From: CAZTDU01 sp050248795
GTDB lineage: Bacteria > Pseudomonadota > Gammaproteobacteria > Burkholderiales > SG8-39
Reading direction: 5' to 3'
Assembly: GCA_050248795.1 (NCBI GenBank)
Contig: JBFWRS010000001.1
Span: forward strand, 62,001 to 126,000
Length of the DNA stretch: 64,000 bases
Both the position numbers and the translations under genes were made by a program. The notes under the pieces are model-generated. The model made no database searches. It saw only the letters and a program-made list of their open reading frames with translations, and was not told the DNA's origin. Positions 40,604 to 48,582 of the stretch are shown here, piece by piece (the first letter of the stretch is position 1; each line of letters starts with the position of its first letter).

Positions 40604-42906
40604 TTGAGACCCTGGATGGTCGCGCGCTTGAGAAGCAGCGCGTTGGCGGCGACGATCAGCGAGCTGCCGGACATGGCGAGCGCGGCCATTTCCGGGCTGA
40701 TGGTGATCGGATAGAACACGCCGGCGGCGAACGGGAAGGCGATCACGTTGTAGCCCACCGCCCACCACAGGTTCTGGTGCATCTTGCGCAGGGTGGCGCG
40801 CGACAGGCCGATCGCGCCGACCACGCCGACCGGATCGCTCCTCATGAGCACCACGTCGGCGCTTTCCATGGCGACGTCGGTACCCGCGCCGATGGCAAAG
40901 CCCACGTCGGCCTGGGTGAGCGCCGGGGCGTCATTGATGCCATCACCGACCATGCCGACTTTCTTGCCCTGGCCTTGCAGCGTCTTCACCTGATCGGCCT
41001 TCTGCCCGGGGAGCACTTCCGCGAGCACGGTGGTGACGCCGAGCTCGCGTCCGACCCGCTCGGCGGTGGCGCGGTTGTCGCCGGTGAGCATGGCCACTTC
41101 GACCCCGCGCTCTCGCAGCGCCTTCACTGCGGCGGCGGAAGTCGGCCGCGGCGCGTCGGCGATGGCAATGAGCCCAAGGAGCTTCCCGCCGCGGGCTACG
41201 TGCACCACCGTGCGCCCTCCGCTGGCGAGTCGCTCACCTTCGGCCTCCAGGCCCGACATGTCGACGCGTTCGGCGTCCATGAGCCGGCGGTTGCCGACGA
41301 GGCCTGGCTCGCCGCCGGAGCGGGCGCGCGCGCCCATGCCGTCGATGTTGGTGAAGCCCTCCGCGACCACCACCTCGCGGCCTTTCGTCTTCTCCAGGAT
41401 GGCGTGCGCGAGCGGATGCTCGGAGTGGCGCTCCATCCCTGCGGCCACGGCGAGCACCTCGTCGTCGCTGCGCCCGGGCACCGCCACCACCTCCACGACC
41501 TCCGGCTTGCCGAGCGTCAGCGTGCCCGTCTTGTCGAAGATCACCACATCGAGGTGCGTCGCATTCTCCAGCGCCGAAGCGTTCTTGATCAGGATGCCGT
41601 TGTTCGCGCCGCGTCCGGTGCCGATCATGATCGCCATGGGCGTCGCGAGGCCGAGCGCATCCGGGCAGGCAATGACGAACACCGTGATGGTCAGCGTGAC
41701 TGCGAGGAGCAGCGTCTGACCGATCACCCAGTACCACACGACGAACGTCGCCAGGCCGATCACGATGGCCGCGAGAACCAGCCATTGCGAGGCCCTGTCC
41801 GCCAGCAGCTGGGCGGGCGCCTTGGAATTCTGCGCTTCCTGCACCAGCTTCACGATCTGTGCGAGCGCGGTATCCGCGCCCACCTTGGTGGCGCGGAAGC
41901 GGAAGGCGCCGCTCTTGTTGATGGTCGCGCCCGCGATGCTCGAGCCCACGATCTTCTTCACCGGCATCGACTCGCCGGTGAGCATCGACTCGTCCACCTG
42001 CGATTCCCCCTCGGTGATGACCCCGTCCACAGGAATCCTGTCCCCCGGGCGCACGATCACGATGTCTCCCGCGACCAGCTCGGCGGTTGGAATCTCCACT
42101 TCCTTGCCGTCGCGCACCACGCGCGCCATCGGCGGCGCCAGCTTGAGCAGCGCGCGGATGGCGTCGTTCGCGCCGGCCCGCGCCCGCATCTCCAGCCAGT
42201 GGCCGAGCAGGATGAATACGAGCAGCACCGAGACGGCCTCGTAGAACTGCACCTCGCCGCCGAAGAAGAAGGTGGATGCGACGCTGAAGACGTACCCCGT
42301 TCCGACCGACAGGACTACGAGCACGGCCATGTTCAGGATGCCGTTCTTCAGAGCCCGCCAGGCGGCGACGAAGAACGGCCATGAAGGCCATAGCACTGCC
42401 CCGCTCGCGAGCACGAAGAGCCACTGGTCGAGCCTCAGCCCGAATGGGACCGGCGGCGTCGGGATGGGCAGCCCCATCGGCATCCAGACAAACAGCGGAA
42501 TGCTGAACGCAAGACACACGAAGAAGCGGTTGCGCATGTCGCGCACCATGCCGGCCATGTCCATGCCGGCGCCGTGGCCCATGTCGTGGGCCATCTCGTC
42601 CTTTGCGCCCGGCTGCGCCGCGTGCTTTGCATGGGCCGCTCGCGGATCGGGCTCGGCGAACCTGCACTGATGGTCCGGCTGCATCTCGCCGCGGCAGTGG
42701 TAGCCGCACTCGCGCACCGCCTCGCGCAACGCCGCCTCGCTGACCACCGCCGAGTCAAAATGCACGCTGACGCTTCCCGAAGCCGGGTTGGCATGCGCGT
42801 GGTACACGCCAGGCAACGCTCCGATACGCTTCTCCACGCCGAGATGGTCGAGCTCCTCGAACAGGCCCTTCACCTCGAGCGTGGCGGTCTTCATCTCGCT
42901 CTTCAT
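40600..42906 (-). CDS. Heavy-metal P1B-type ATPase with CPD membrane motif and degenerate N-terminal domain
   Basis: 768 aa. Phosphorylation site DKTGTLTLG, TGES, HP motif (SEHPLA), and GDGINDAPAL show a P-type ATPase of the heavy-metal class. The transmembrane metal motif reads ACPDALGLATP instead of the usual CPC (Cu) or CPH. The N-terminal HMA-like domain has lost CxxC (GLFEELDHLG) but ends CGYHC, followed by a His/Met-rich linker (HDMGHGAGMDMAGM). Last helices carry YNVIAFPFAAGVFYP and MSGSSLIVAAN. Metal specificity is therefore uncertain, possibly copper by context. Coupled to glgP downstream and DUF5676 upstream. Confidence 0.92.
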   Translation of the reverse strand: MKSEMKTATLEVKGLFEELDHLGVEKRIGALPGVYHAHANPASGSVSVHFDSAVVSEAALREAVRECGYHCRGEMQPDHQCRFAEPDPRAAHAKHAAQPGAKDEMAHDMGHGAGMDMAGMVRDMRNRFFVCLAFSIPLFVWMPMGLPIPTPPVPFGLRLDQWLFVLASGAVLWPSWPFFVAAWRALKNGILNMAVLVVLSVGTGYVFSVASTFFFGGEVQFYEAVSVLLVFILLGHWLEMRARAGANDAIRALLKLAPPMARVVRDGKEVEIPTAELVAGDIVIVRPGDRIPVDGVITEGESQVDESMLTGESMPVKKIVGSSIAGATINKSGAFRFRATKVGADTALAQIVKLVQEAQNSKAPAQLLADRASQWLVLAAIVIGLATFVVWYWVIGQTLLLAVTLTITVFVIACPDALGLATPMAIMIGTGRGANNGILIKNASALENATHLDVVIFDKTGTLTLGKPEVVEVVAVPGRSDDEVLAVAAGMERHSEHPLAHAILEKTKGREVVVAEGFTNIDGMGARARSGGEPGLVGNRRLMDAERVDMSGLEAEGERLASGGRTVVHVARGGKLLGLIAIADAPRPTSAAAVKALRERGVEVAMLTGDNRATAERVGRELGVTTVLAEVLPGQKADQVKTLQGQGKKVGMVGDGINDAPALTQADVGFAIGAGTDVAMESADVVLMRSDPVGVVGAIGLSRATLRKMHQNLWWAVGYNVIAFPFAAGVFYPITISPEMAALAMSGSSLIVAANALLLKRATIQGLK

Positions 42907-42908
42907 GC

Positions 42909-43163
42909 TCAGGTCCCGAAGCGGCGCGCGAGCGCGTTATAGATCGGAACGTAAACCACGCCGATCAGCGCCCCGTAGAGGAAGCTCTTGACAAGGCCGA
43001 TGACGAAGCCTTTCACTGTCAGCCACTCGAAGCCCGGCAGCGCGATCGTTAGGAACTCGCGCATATGCCCGCTCGCAGGGTTGGTCAATCCGTAGGCGAT
43101 GCACAGCAGGTACAGCAGCGCGCCGCTCAAAGCGAGCGCCCAGGTCACGATCTTGAGGCTCAT
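42909..43163 (-). CDS. DUF5676 small membrane protein
   Basis: 84 aa, two helices. MSLKIVTWALALSGALLYLLCIAYGL then LPGFEWLTVKGFVIGLVKSFLYGALIGVVYVPIYNALARRF matches DUF5676 in length and in the LPGF-W and YxPxYN landmarks. Frequently next to heavy-metal ATPases, as here (2 bp gap). Function unknown. Confidence 0.85.
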   Translation of the reverse strand: MSLKIVTWALALSGALLYLLCIAYGLTNPASGHMREFLTIALPGFEWLTVKGFVIGLVKSFLYGALIGVVYVPIYNALARRFGT

Positions 43164-43184
43164 GTCAGCGTCTCCTTGATAAGG

Positions 43185-43364
43185 TCAATGCCGGTGCCCG
43201 CCGCGAGGGGCATCGTGCTCGGGGTCCTTGCGCGCGTTGCGATCCTCGTCTTCGCTCCGGCCATGCCCGCCGTGGCCGCCGTGACCGCCATGTCCGAAGA
43301 GATGCATGCCCACCATCGCGACCGCGATCAGGACGAAGACCCAGTTCTCAGACAGCCATTCCAT
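43185..43364 (-). CDS. Small His/Gly-rich membrane protein (59 aa, DUF2933-like)
   Basis: MEWLSENWVFVLIAVAMVGMHL is one membrane helix, followed by FGHGGHGGHGGHGRSEDED and a His-containing tail ending GGHRH. The His/Gly repeat is a likely metal-binding segment on one side of the membrane. The start lies inside the 3' end of the DUF6629 gene. The larger DUF2933 protein at 52349 carries the same HGGHGGHGGHG block. Sits between DUF6629 and DUF5676 genes in the ATPase run. Confidence 0.75.
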   Translation of the reverse strand: MEWLSENWVFVLIAVAMVGMHLFGHGGHGGHGGHGRSEDEDRNARKDPEHDAPRGGHRH

Positions 43365-44007
43365 GGCTCGACTCCTTGGGAAAAGACCGGTTGGTAAAGC
43401 GCAGCAGCACGATCACGCTCAGCGCGGCGGCGAAGAAGCACCACACGGAGATGAACCACTGCCGGTAGATCGCATAGGACAGCCCGAACGACAGCAGGGC
43501 CGCGGCCCCGAACACATTGACCAGCTTGTGGCTGGAAAACAGCGTGCTGATGCACGTCGCTGCGAGATAGCCCGCCATTACCGCCGCGATGTAAAAGTGC
43601 GACGAGACGTACTCGATGTGGCCGCCGACCGGCCGCGATTCGATCGGGAAGCGGAACATGTTCACCAGCAGGTAGAGCCCCACCGCCGCGCCGACCGTAA
43701 GGAACGCCGCGAGCGCTTTCCTGCGCCAGCGCACCGGCTCGAGCAGCAATACGGCAAGGGGCACGTAGATCGGCCACAGGACATGCGAAAACAGGGAATA
43801 GACGAAGGTCATGGCCGGATTGAGCCGCGGCACGTCCGAGCCGAAGCTGAGCCAGACCAGGCCCTCGATGAGCTGCTGGACGCCGAAGAGCAGCGGGATC
43901 GCGGCGTAGGCAAGCTCCGCTCCGTGGCCGGCCTTTTTCAGCGTAACCGCGCCCACGGCAATAAGCGCGGTTCCGGCGGTAAAGCTCACGGAAGCGGAGA
44001 AGCACAT
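43348..44007 (-). CDS. DUF6629-type multi-pass membrane protein
   Basis: 219 aa, about seven helices. N-terminus MCFSASVSFTAGTALIAVG and the block AAIPLLFGVQQLIEGLVWLSFG are characteristic of the DUF6629 family. Function unknown. It begins 11 bp after the MFS gene and overlaps the next small gene by 17 bp. Confidence 0.85.
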   Translation of the reverse strand: MCFSASVSFTAGTALIAVGAVTLKKAGHGAELAYAAIPLLFGVQQLIEGLVWLSFGSDVPRLNPAMTFVYSLFSHVLWPIYVPLAVLLLEPVRWRRKALAAFLTVGAAVGLYLLVNMFRFPIESRPVGGHIEYVSSHFYIAAVMAGYLAATCISTLFSSHKLVNVFGAAALLSFGLSYAIYRQWFISVWCFFAAALSVIVLLRFTNRSFPKESSHGMAV

Positions 44008-44017
44008 TTATCGGGCC

Positions 44018-45202
44018 CTAGGTCCTAGTGCAGCGGCTGTTCCCGCCCAGCCACCGCGGCGCGCATGAAGGTGAGGCGAGCCATGCGCCGAGCGCCACCG
44101 CAAAGGCCACGGCCGTGAACATCCCCATCCCGGCATAGCCATAGAGCGCGCCGCCGGACAGTGAGCCCACGGCCTGTCCGAGCCCGCCAGCGGCGGTGAG
44201 CCGGCCCAGCGCCGCGCCCGGGCGCGCCTCGATCTCGAGGGTCGCGAGAAAGCCGATCAGCGGCAGGACCAACCCCGAGCCGGCGGCGATCAGTCCGACC
44301 GCCGACAGGGCAGCGCTGAAGGAATCCGTGCTCGCCAGCCACAACAGCCCGGCCGCATACGCGGCAATGCCTGCTATCAGCACCTTGGGAAAGTGTGCGC
44401 GGTACGGTGCCGCCCACATGAGCGCGCCCTGCACCACCAGCATCATCAGGCTGCACTCGACGAACAGCAGCGATACGCGCGCCGGGTCGACGGCGAGCGG
44501 CCCGCGGGCAGCGAGGGGCAGTGCCACCTCGAAGGCGCCCAAGCCCAGATAAGCGAGCAGGTTCAAGCCGAGAAAGCGGGCCGGTAGCGGCCGCGCAGCC
44601 TCCTGCCGAAGTTCGAGCCCGCGTCCGCTCTCTGCTGCCAACCACAAGGTCACGATGAGGAGCGCGGCAAGCGCCACCGCGGCGCTCGCATACAACACTG
44701 CTGCGACCGGTTCGGCGAGCACGCCTGAGACCAAGCCTGCGGTCAGCGCAGGCGCGGCGAAGAAGCCGAGCAGCGAAGCGGCGCCGAGGCCTGCGACCTT
44801 GCGCGCACGCTCCGCGGTATCCGGGATCGGCGCAAGCGCCGAGGTGGCGACCGGCAGCAGAGCGGAGGCGAATGCCCCCTGCACCGCACGCCCGAGATAC
44901 GCGCTCCACAGGCCTCCGGCGAACGCCAGGGCGAATACCGCGAGCGCGCTTCCCGCGAGTCCTAGCAGCAAGATCCGCTTCGTGCCATAGCGGTCGGAGG
45001 CCACTCCCCAGGCCGGCGAGAACACCACCACCGACAGCATGTAGATGCCGGCGAATGCGCCGGCATGCCAGGACAGGGCCACTGGACCGGCGCCGGGCAG
45101 CAGCGGCGTGAGCAGCTCAGGCAGCAGCGGCATGACTGCCCCGTAGCCGAAGGCCGCCGCGAACACTGCGGCGCCCAAAGCGAAGAAGGAAGAGAACGAC
45201 AT
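44018..45202 (-). CDS. Major facilitator superfamily transporter
   Basis: 394 aa, twelve predicted helices. MFS signature between helices 2 and 3 (WGVASDRYGTKRILLLG) and the helix-4 pattern YLGRAVQGAFASALLPVA place it with drug/proton antiporters. The last ~10 residues after the final helix are polar. Starts at MSFSSFFALGAAVF, sharing a base with the M48 stop (TGATG). Substrate not inferable. Confidence 0.88.
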   Translation of the reverse strand: MSFSSFFALGAAVFAAAFGYGAVMPLLPELLTPLLPGAGPVALSWHAGAFAGIYMLSVVVFSPAWGVASDRYGTKRILLLGLAGSALAVFALAFAGGLWSAYLGRAVQGAFASALLPVATSALAPIPDTAERARKVAGLGAASLLGFFAAPALTAGLVSGVLAEPVAAVLYASAAVALAALLIVTLWLAAESGRGLELRQEAARPLPARFLGLNLLAYLGLGAFEVALPLAARGPLAVDPARVSLLFVECSLMMLVVQGALMWAAPYRAHFPKVLIAGIAAYAAGLLWLASTDSFSAALSAVGLIAAGSGLVLPLIGFLATLEIEARPGAALGRLTAAGGLGQAVGSLSGGALYGYAGMGMFTAVAFAVALGAWLASPSCAPRWLGGNSRCTRT

Positions 45203-45999
45203 CACCCGCGCTTCGCCGCCCGGTACACAGGCTCCAGCTTCGTTGCCAGCGCCTGCAAGCGCTCGCGGCGGTTCTCGGGAGAGGGATGGGTGGAGAGAAA
45301 CTCCGGCGGCGCAGCGCCCTGCCGCCCCATCTTCTCCCACAGCGTCACTGCCGCCTGCGGATCGAATCCCGCGCGCGCGGCAAGCTCAATGCCAATCGCA
45401 TCGGCCTCGCTTTCGCTCTGGCGGCTGTTGGGCAGCGTGATCGCGAGCGCGGCGCCCAGCTCCAGGCCGCTCAAGGCGAGGTCCCGCGTCGATGAGTCGC
45501 GGGAGATGGCGACTGCCGCGACCGACGTCGCAAGCCCCGTCGCCATGGCGAGCGAGATGCGCTCGCGCGTATGCGCCGCAATTGCATGTCCGATCTCGTG
45601 CCCGAGCACCTGGGCGAGTTCCTCGTCGGTCGCCTTGAGGGTTTCCCACATGCCGCTGTAGACCGCGATCTTGCCGCCCGCCATGGCGAAGGCGTTCACC
45701 GTCTTGGGCTCGTCGATGACCTTCACCTCCCAGGTCCATTTCGCAGTCTCGGGACGCAGCCGCGCGGCCTCGGCGATCAGCCGGTCGGCGATGGCGCGTA
45801 CGCGCGCGGCGCGCGGCGTGCCGCTTTCGACCTGCTTCTTCTTCTCGAGCTGGCCCATCATCTCGCGGTATGCGACCGCCGAGCTCTCGATCGCCTGCCC
45901 TTCGGACACGACGACGAATTCCCTGCGCCCGGTCACAGGGTTCTCGGCGCACCCGGCGAGGATGAGCAGCGCAGCGAGGCCGATGACGAGCGCTCTCAC
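45202..45999 (-). CDS. M48-family metalloprotease lipoprotein (LoiP/YggG-like)
   Basis: 265 aa from a GTG. Lipobox LILAGC, then a zinc protease domain with VLGHEIGHAIAAHTRE (HExxH) and third-ligand region RQSESEADAIGIELAARAG. Periplasmic outer-membrane-anchored M48 proteases degrade misfolded envelope proteins. The GTG overlaps the CBS-BON stop (GTGA). With FtsH it gives the region a second proteolysis function. Confidence 0.92.
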   Translation of the reverse strand: MRALVIGLAALLILAGCAENPVTGRREFVVVSEGQAIESSAVAYREMMGQLEKKKQVESGTPRAARVRAIADRLIAEAARLRPETAKWTWEVKVIDEPKTVNAFAMAGGKIAVYSGMWETLKATDEELAQVLGHEIGHAIAAHTRERISLAMATGLATSVAAVAISRDSSTRDLALSGLELGAALAITLPNSRQSESEADAIGIELAARAGFDPQAAVTLWEKMGRQGAAPPEFLSTHPSPENRRERLQALATKLEPVYRAAKRG

Positions 46000-46697
46000 A
46001 CCGAGCCCAGTGCGGCGGCGATGCGCAGGGGGATGACGGAGGTGTGATCTTCGACCTTCAGCACGCCCTCGATCCGCCTCGCCGCCACCCGCAACGCCTT
46101 CTGCTCGGAGTGGGACCGCGCCCCGCCCCAAAGATGCACGATGCGATGCTCCACGGTGACGTTGACGTACAGGAGATCGATGCCCGCGCGCCGCACCTCT
46201 TTCAGGACTTCGCGCCTGAGCGCGCGATCGCTTGCCGCGCGCGCCGGTGTCGCAGGCCGGGCGGGCGCCGCGGCAAGCCGTCGCACGAGGTCGGCGCGGC
46301 TGACGATGCCCACGAGGCGCCCGGCATCGAGCACCGGCACGCGTTTGATCCGATGCTTCTCGAGCAGGCGTGCGATCTCCTGCAGCGAGGTCGTGCGCCG
46401 CACGCTCACCGCCGGACTGGTCATCACGTCGCTCACGGAAGCGCCGTGAGTCTTGAGGTAATCGCGCGCTGAATCCTCGGCGAAGGCCTGCAGCCACCAG
46501 GAGCGCGCCGCGTCCGTGCCGAGCTCAGTGCGGCGCACGAGGTCGCCTTCGCTCACGATCCCGACCACGCGATCCTTGCGGTCCATGACCGGCAGCGCGC
46601 TGATCCGGCGCTCGAGCATGAGCTTCGCGGCTTCCTGCACCGTCGCATCCCCAGGGATGGTGGCCACCACGGTCGTCATCACGTCTTGGGCTTGCAT
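45996..46697 (-). CDS. CBS-pair plus BON-domain protein
   Basis: 233 aa. Two CBS motifs (VMTTVVATIPGDATVQEAAK to VVGIVSEGDLVRR; VMTSPAVSVRRTTSLQEIAR to LVGIVSRADLVRR) bind adenosine nucleotides; residues about 155-225 form a BON domain (REVLKEVRRAGIDLLYVNVTVEHRIVHLWG). Such proteins are thought to sense energy charge; the target is unknown. Leads into the M48 gene with a GTGA overlap. Confidence 0.92.
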   Translation of the reverse strand: MQAQDVMTTVVATIPGDATVQEAAKLMLERRISALPVMDRKDRVVGIVSEGDLVRRTELGTDAARSWWLQAFAEDSARDYLKTHGASVSDVMTSPAVSVRRTTSLQEIARLLEKHRIKRVPVLDAGRLVGIVSRADLVRRLAAAPARPATPARAASDRALRREVLKEVRRAGIDLLYVNVTVEHRIVHLWGGARSHSEQKALRVAARRIEGVLKVEDHTSVIPLRIAAALGSV

Positions 46698-46712
46698 GGC
46701 GTTTCCTTTCGT

Positions 46713-47297
46713 TTAAGCCTCGTCGCCGCCGACCTGCAGCCTCTGCGGCGAGAGGTAGCGATGCGGCGGGATTACGAGGTTGGTGGGCGCCGGCGACCCG
46801 CGATAGACGCGCGCGGCGAGGTCGAACTTCGAGCCGTGGCAGGGACAGTAGAAGCCGCCTGGCCAGCCCGGCTGCAGCGAATCGGGCTCGGGATAGTAGG
46901 AAGGGATGCAGCCGAGGTGCGTGCAGAGGGCCACGGTAACCAGCACCTCCGGCTCAATCGAGCGGGTCGCGTTTTGCGCATAGTCCGGCTGCTGGCTGCT
47001 CACTGCGGACTTCGGATCGCTCAGGAACGGCTCGGCAGTCGGCAGGCGCTTCAGCATATCGGGGGTGCGCTTGAGGATCCAAACCGGACGTCCGCGCCAT
47101 TCCACCGTATACAGCTCGGCCGGCTTGACCGCGTCGAGATCAACCTCTACTGGGGCGCCCGCGGCCTTGGCGCGCTCGCTGGGCGCCAGGCTCGCTAGGA
47201 ACGGGACGGCGGCACCGGCCGCCGCCACGCCGCCCGCCGCCGCGGTCAGGCGCACGAGAGTCCTGCGGCGGGCACTGCCTTTCGGGTCGTCGTTCAT
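46713..47297 (-). CDS. Rieske iron-sulfur protein (orphan)
   Basis: 194 aa. Twin-Arg-type N-terminus (SARRRTLVRLTAAAGGVAAAGAAVPF), and 2Fe-2S ligands in CTHLGCIP and CPCHGSKFD, as in the Rieske subunit of the cytochrome bc1 complex. No cytochrome b or c1 gene follows, so it may replace the host subunit under stress or work with another partner. ERAKAAGAPVEVDLDAV and PTNLVIPPHRYLS agree with the bc1 type. Lies between DUF302 and CBS-BON genes. Confidence 0.93.
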   Translation of the reverse strand: MNDDPKGSARRRTLVRLTAAAGGVAAAGAAVPFLASLAPSERAKAAGAPVEVDLDAVKPAELYTVEWRGRPVWILKRTPDMLKRLPTAEPFLSDPKSAVSSQQPDYAQNATRSIEPEVLVTVALCTHLGCIPSYYPEPDSLQPGWPGGFYCPCHGSKFDLAARVYRGSPAPTNLVIPPHRYLSPQRLQVGGDEA

Positions 47298-47309
47298 GTC
47301 CGCGTCCGC

Positions 47310-47696
47310 CTAGACCGCTGCGAGCACCCGCTCCAGGCGAGTGCGCACCTCGCCGGCGATGCTTGCAATCTCGGGCCGGCCGACGAGCTCGAGCACGGCG
47401 CGCGGGTCCATGATCTCCACGAGGGTCTTTCCCGAGGCGTCGGCGCGCACCACCACGTTGCAGGGAAGCAGGGCGCCGATCTGCGGCTCGACCTGCAGCG
47501 CCTGGTGGGCGAACTGCGGATTGCAGGCGCCCAGGATGCGGTAAGCCGGCACATCGACGCCGAGTTTCTTCTTCAGCGTCGCCGCCACGTCGATCTCGGT
47601 GAGGATGCCGAAGCCCTCCTTCGAGAGCTCCTGCGTCACGCGCTCGATCGCCTGCTGCTGGCTCATCTGGACTGTCTTACCGAATGCGTATTTCAT
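47310..47696 (-). CDS. DUF302-family protein
   Basis: 128 aa. MKYAFGKTVQMSQQQAIERVTQELSKEGFGILTEIDV, then LGVDVPAYRILGACNPQFAHQAL and LLPCNVVVRAD are the DUF302 signature. No signal peptide. Often near oxygen- or sulfur-stress genes; biochemical function unknown. Start 47696 lies within the 3' end of the PRPP synthase-like gene, so the genes overlap by 20 bp. Confidence 0.92.
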   Translation of the reverse strand: MKYAFGKTVQMSQQQAIERVTQELSKEGFGILTEIDVAATLKKKLGVDVPAYRILGACNPQFAHQALQVEPQIGALLPCNVVVRADASGKTLVEIMDPRAVLELVGRPEIASIAGEVRTRLERVLAAV

Positions 47697-48582
47697 TGCG
47701 GATCTCCTTGTGAACGGATTGCACACCGCGCGCCACGGCCGAGGCTACGTCGATGGCGTTGGTTTCGTGCGCTATCGTGTTGGTGGTGACGATCCTTGCC
47801 GCGCCGGCGTCGCGCAGCGCGGCCAGTGCGTCCGGGGAAAAGATGCCGTGCACGCCCACGCAAACCGGCGCATCGAGGCCGGCTTCCTGGATCTTCTTCG
47901 CCGCGAGCGCCATGGTGCGCGCCGATGAGATGATGTCGTCGAGCAGCACCGGCGTGCGATCCTTCCACTGCGAAAGCAGCGGCGCCTCGATCTCGACCCG
48001 CCGGTCGCCGAGACGCGTCTTCTTCATGACGGCGTGCGGGGCAGCGCAGGCGGCCGCCACTTCGGCCGCCCATTGCTCGCTCTCGGAATCCGGACCGACG
48101 ATCAGGGGCCTCGATACGTTGGCCGCGATCCAGCGGGCCATCGCCGGCGCCGCGGCGACCACTGCATTGGGAATCGAATAGATCTCGGAAAGCGAGCGGC
48201 GCCGGTGCAGATGCGGGTCCACGGTGACGAGCCAATCAAATGCCTCGGAGAGCAATGCCGCAAAATGCACGGAGGTCACCGCCTCGCCGTCGCGGAAGCG
48301 CCGGTCCTGGCGCATGTAGCCGAGATACGGTGCGACCAGGCCGACGCGTGACGCGCCGAGCTCGCGTGCGGTGCGTGCCGCGAACAACAACGGAAGGGTC
48401 TTGTCGTCGGGATCGTTCAGCGTGCACACGAGCGCGACGTCGCGGCCTTTCAAATCCTGCTCGAACCGCAGATACGACTCGCCGTCCGGAAAGCGCCGCC
48501 ATTCGAGGCCGAGCGGCTTGACGCCGAGCTCGGCCTGCAGCCGTGCCGCGAACGCTTCGTTCCCCGGGAGAGCACAGATCAT
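47677..48582 (-). CDS. prs: Ribose-phosphate pyrophosphokinase-like protein
   Basis: 301 aa. MICALPGNEAFAARLQAELG, FPDGESYLRF, YLGYMRQDRRF and the PRPP loop VLLDDIISSARTM match the Prs family. Canonical Prs has DDxxDTGGT in this loop; SSART here is divergent and shared with the archaeal/short class. Makes, or in reverse uses, PRPP from ribose 5-phosphate and ATP. The stop-start overlap with the phosphorylase gene suggests a joint nucleoside-ribose salvage role. Confidence 0.88.
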   Translation of the reverse strand: MICALPGNEAFAARLQAELGVKPLGLEWRRFPDGESYLRFEQDLKGRDVALVCTLNDPDDKTLPLLFAARTARELGASRVGLVAPYLGYMRQDRRFRDGEAVTSVHFAALLSEAFDWLVTVDPHLHRRRSLSEIYSIPNAVVAAAPAMARWIAANVSRPLIVGPDSESEQWAAEVAAACAAPHAVMKKTRLGDRRVEIEAPLLSQWKDRTPVLLDDIISSARTMALAAKKIQEAGLDAPVCVGVHGIFSPDALAALRDAGAARIVTTNTIAHETNAIDVASAVARGVQSVHKEIRNEIRIR

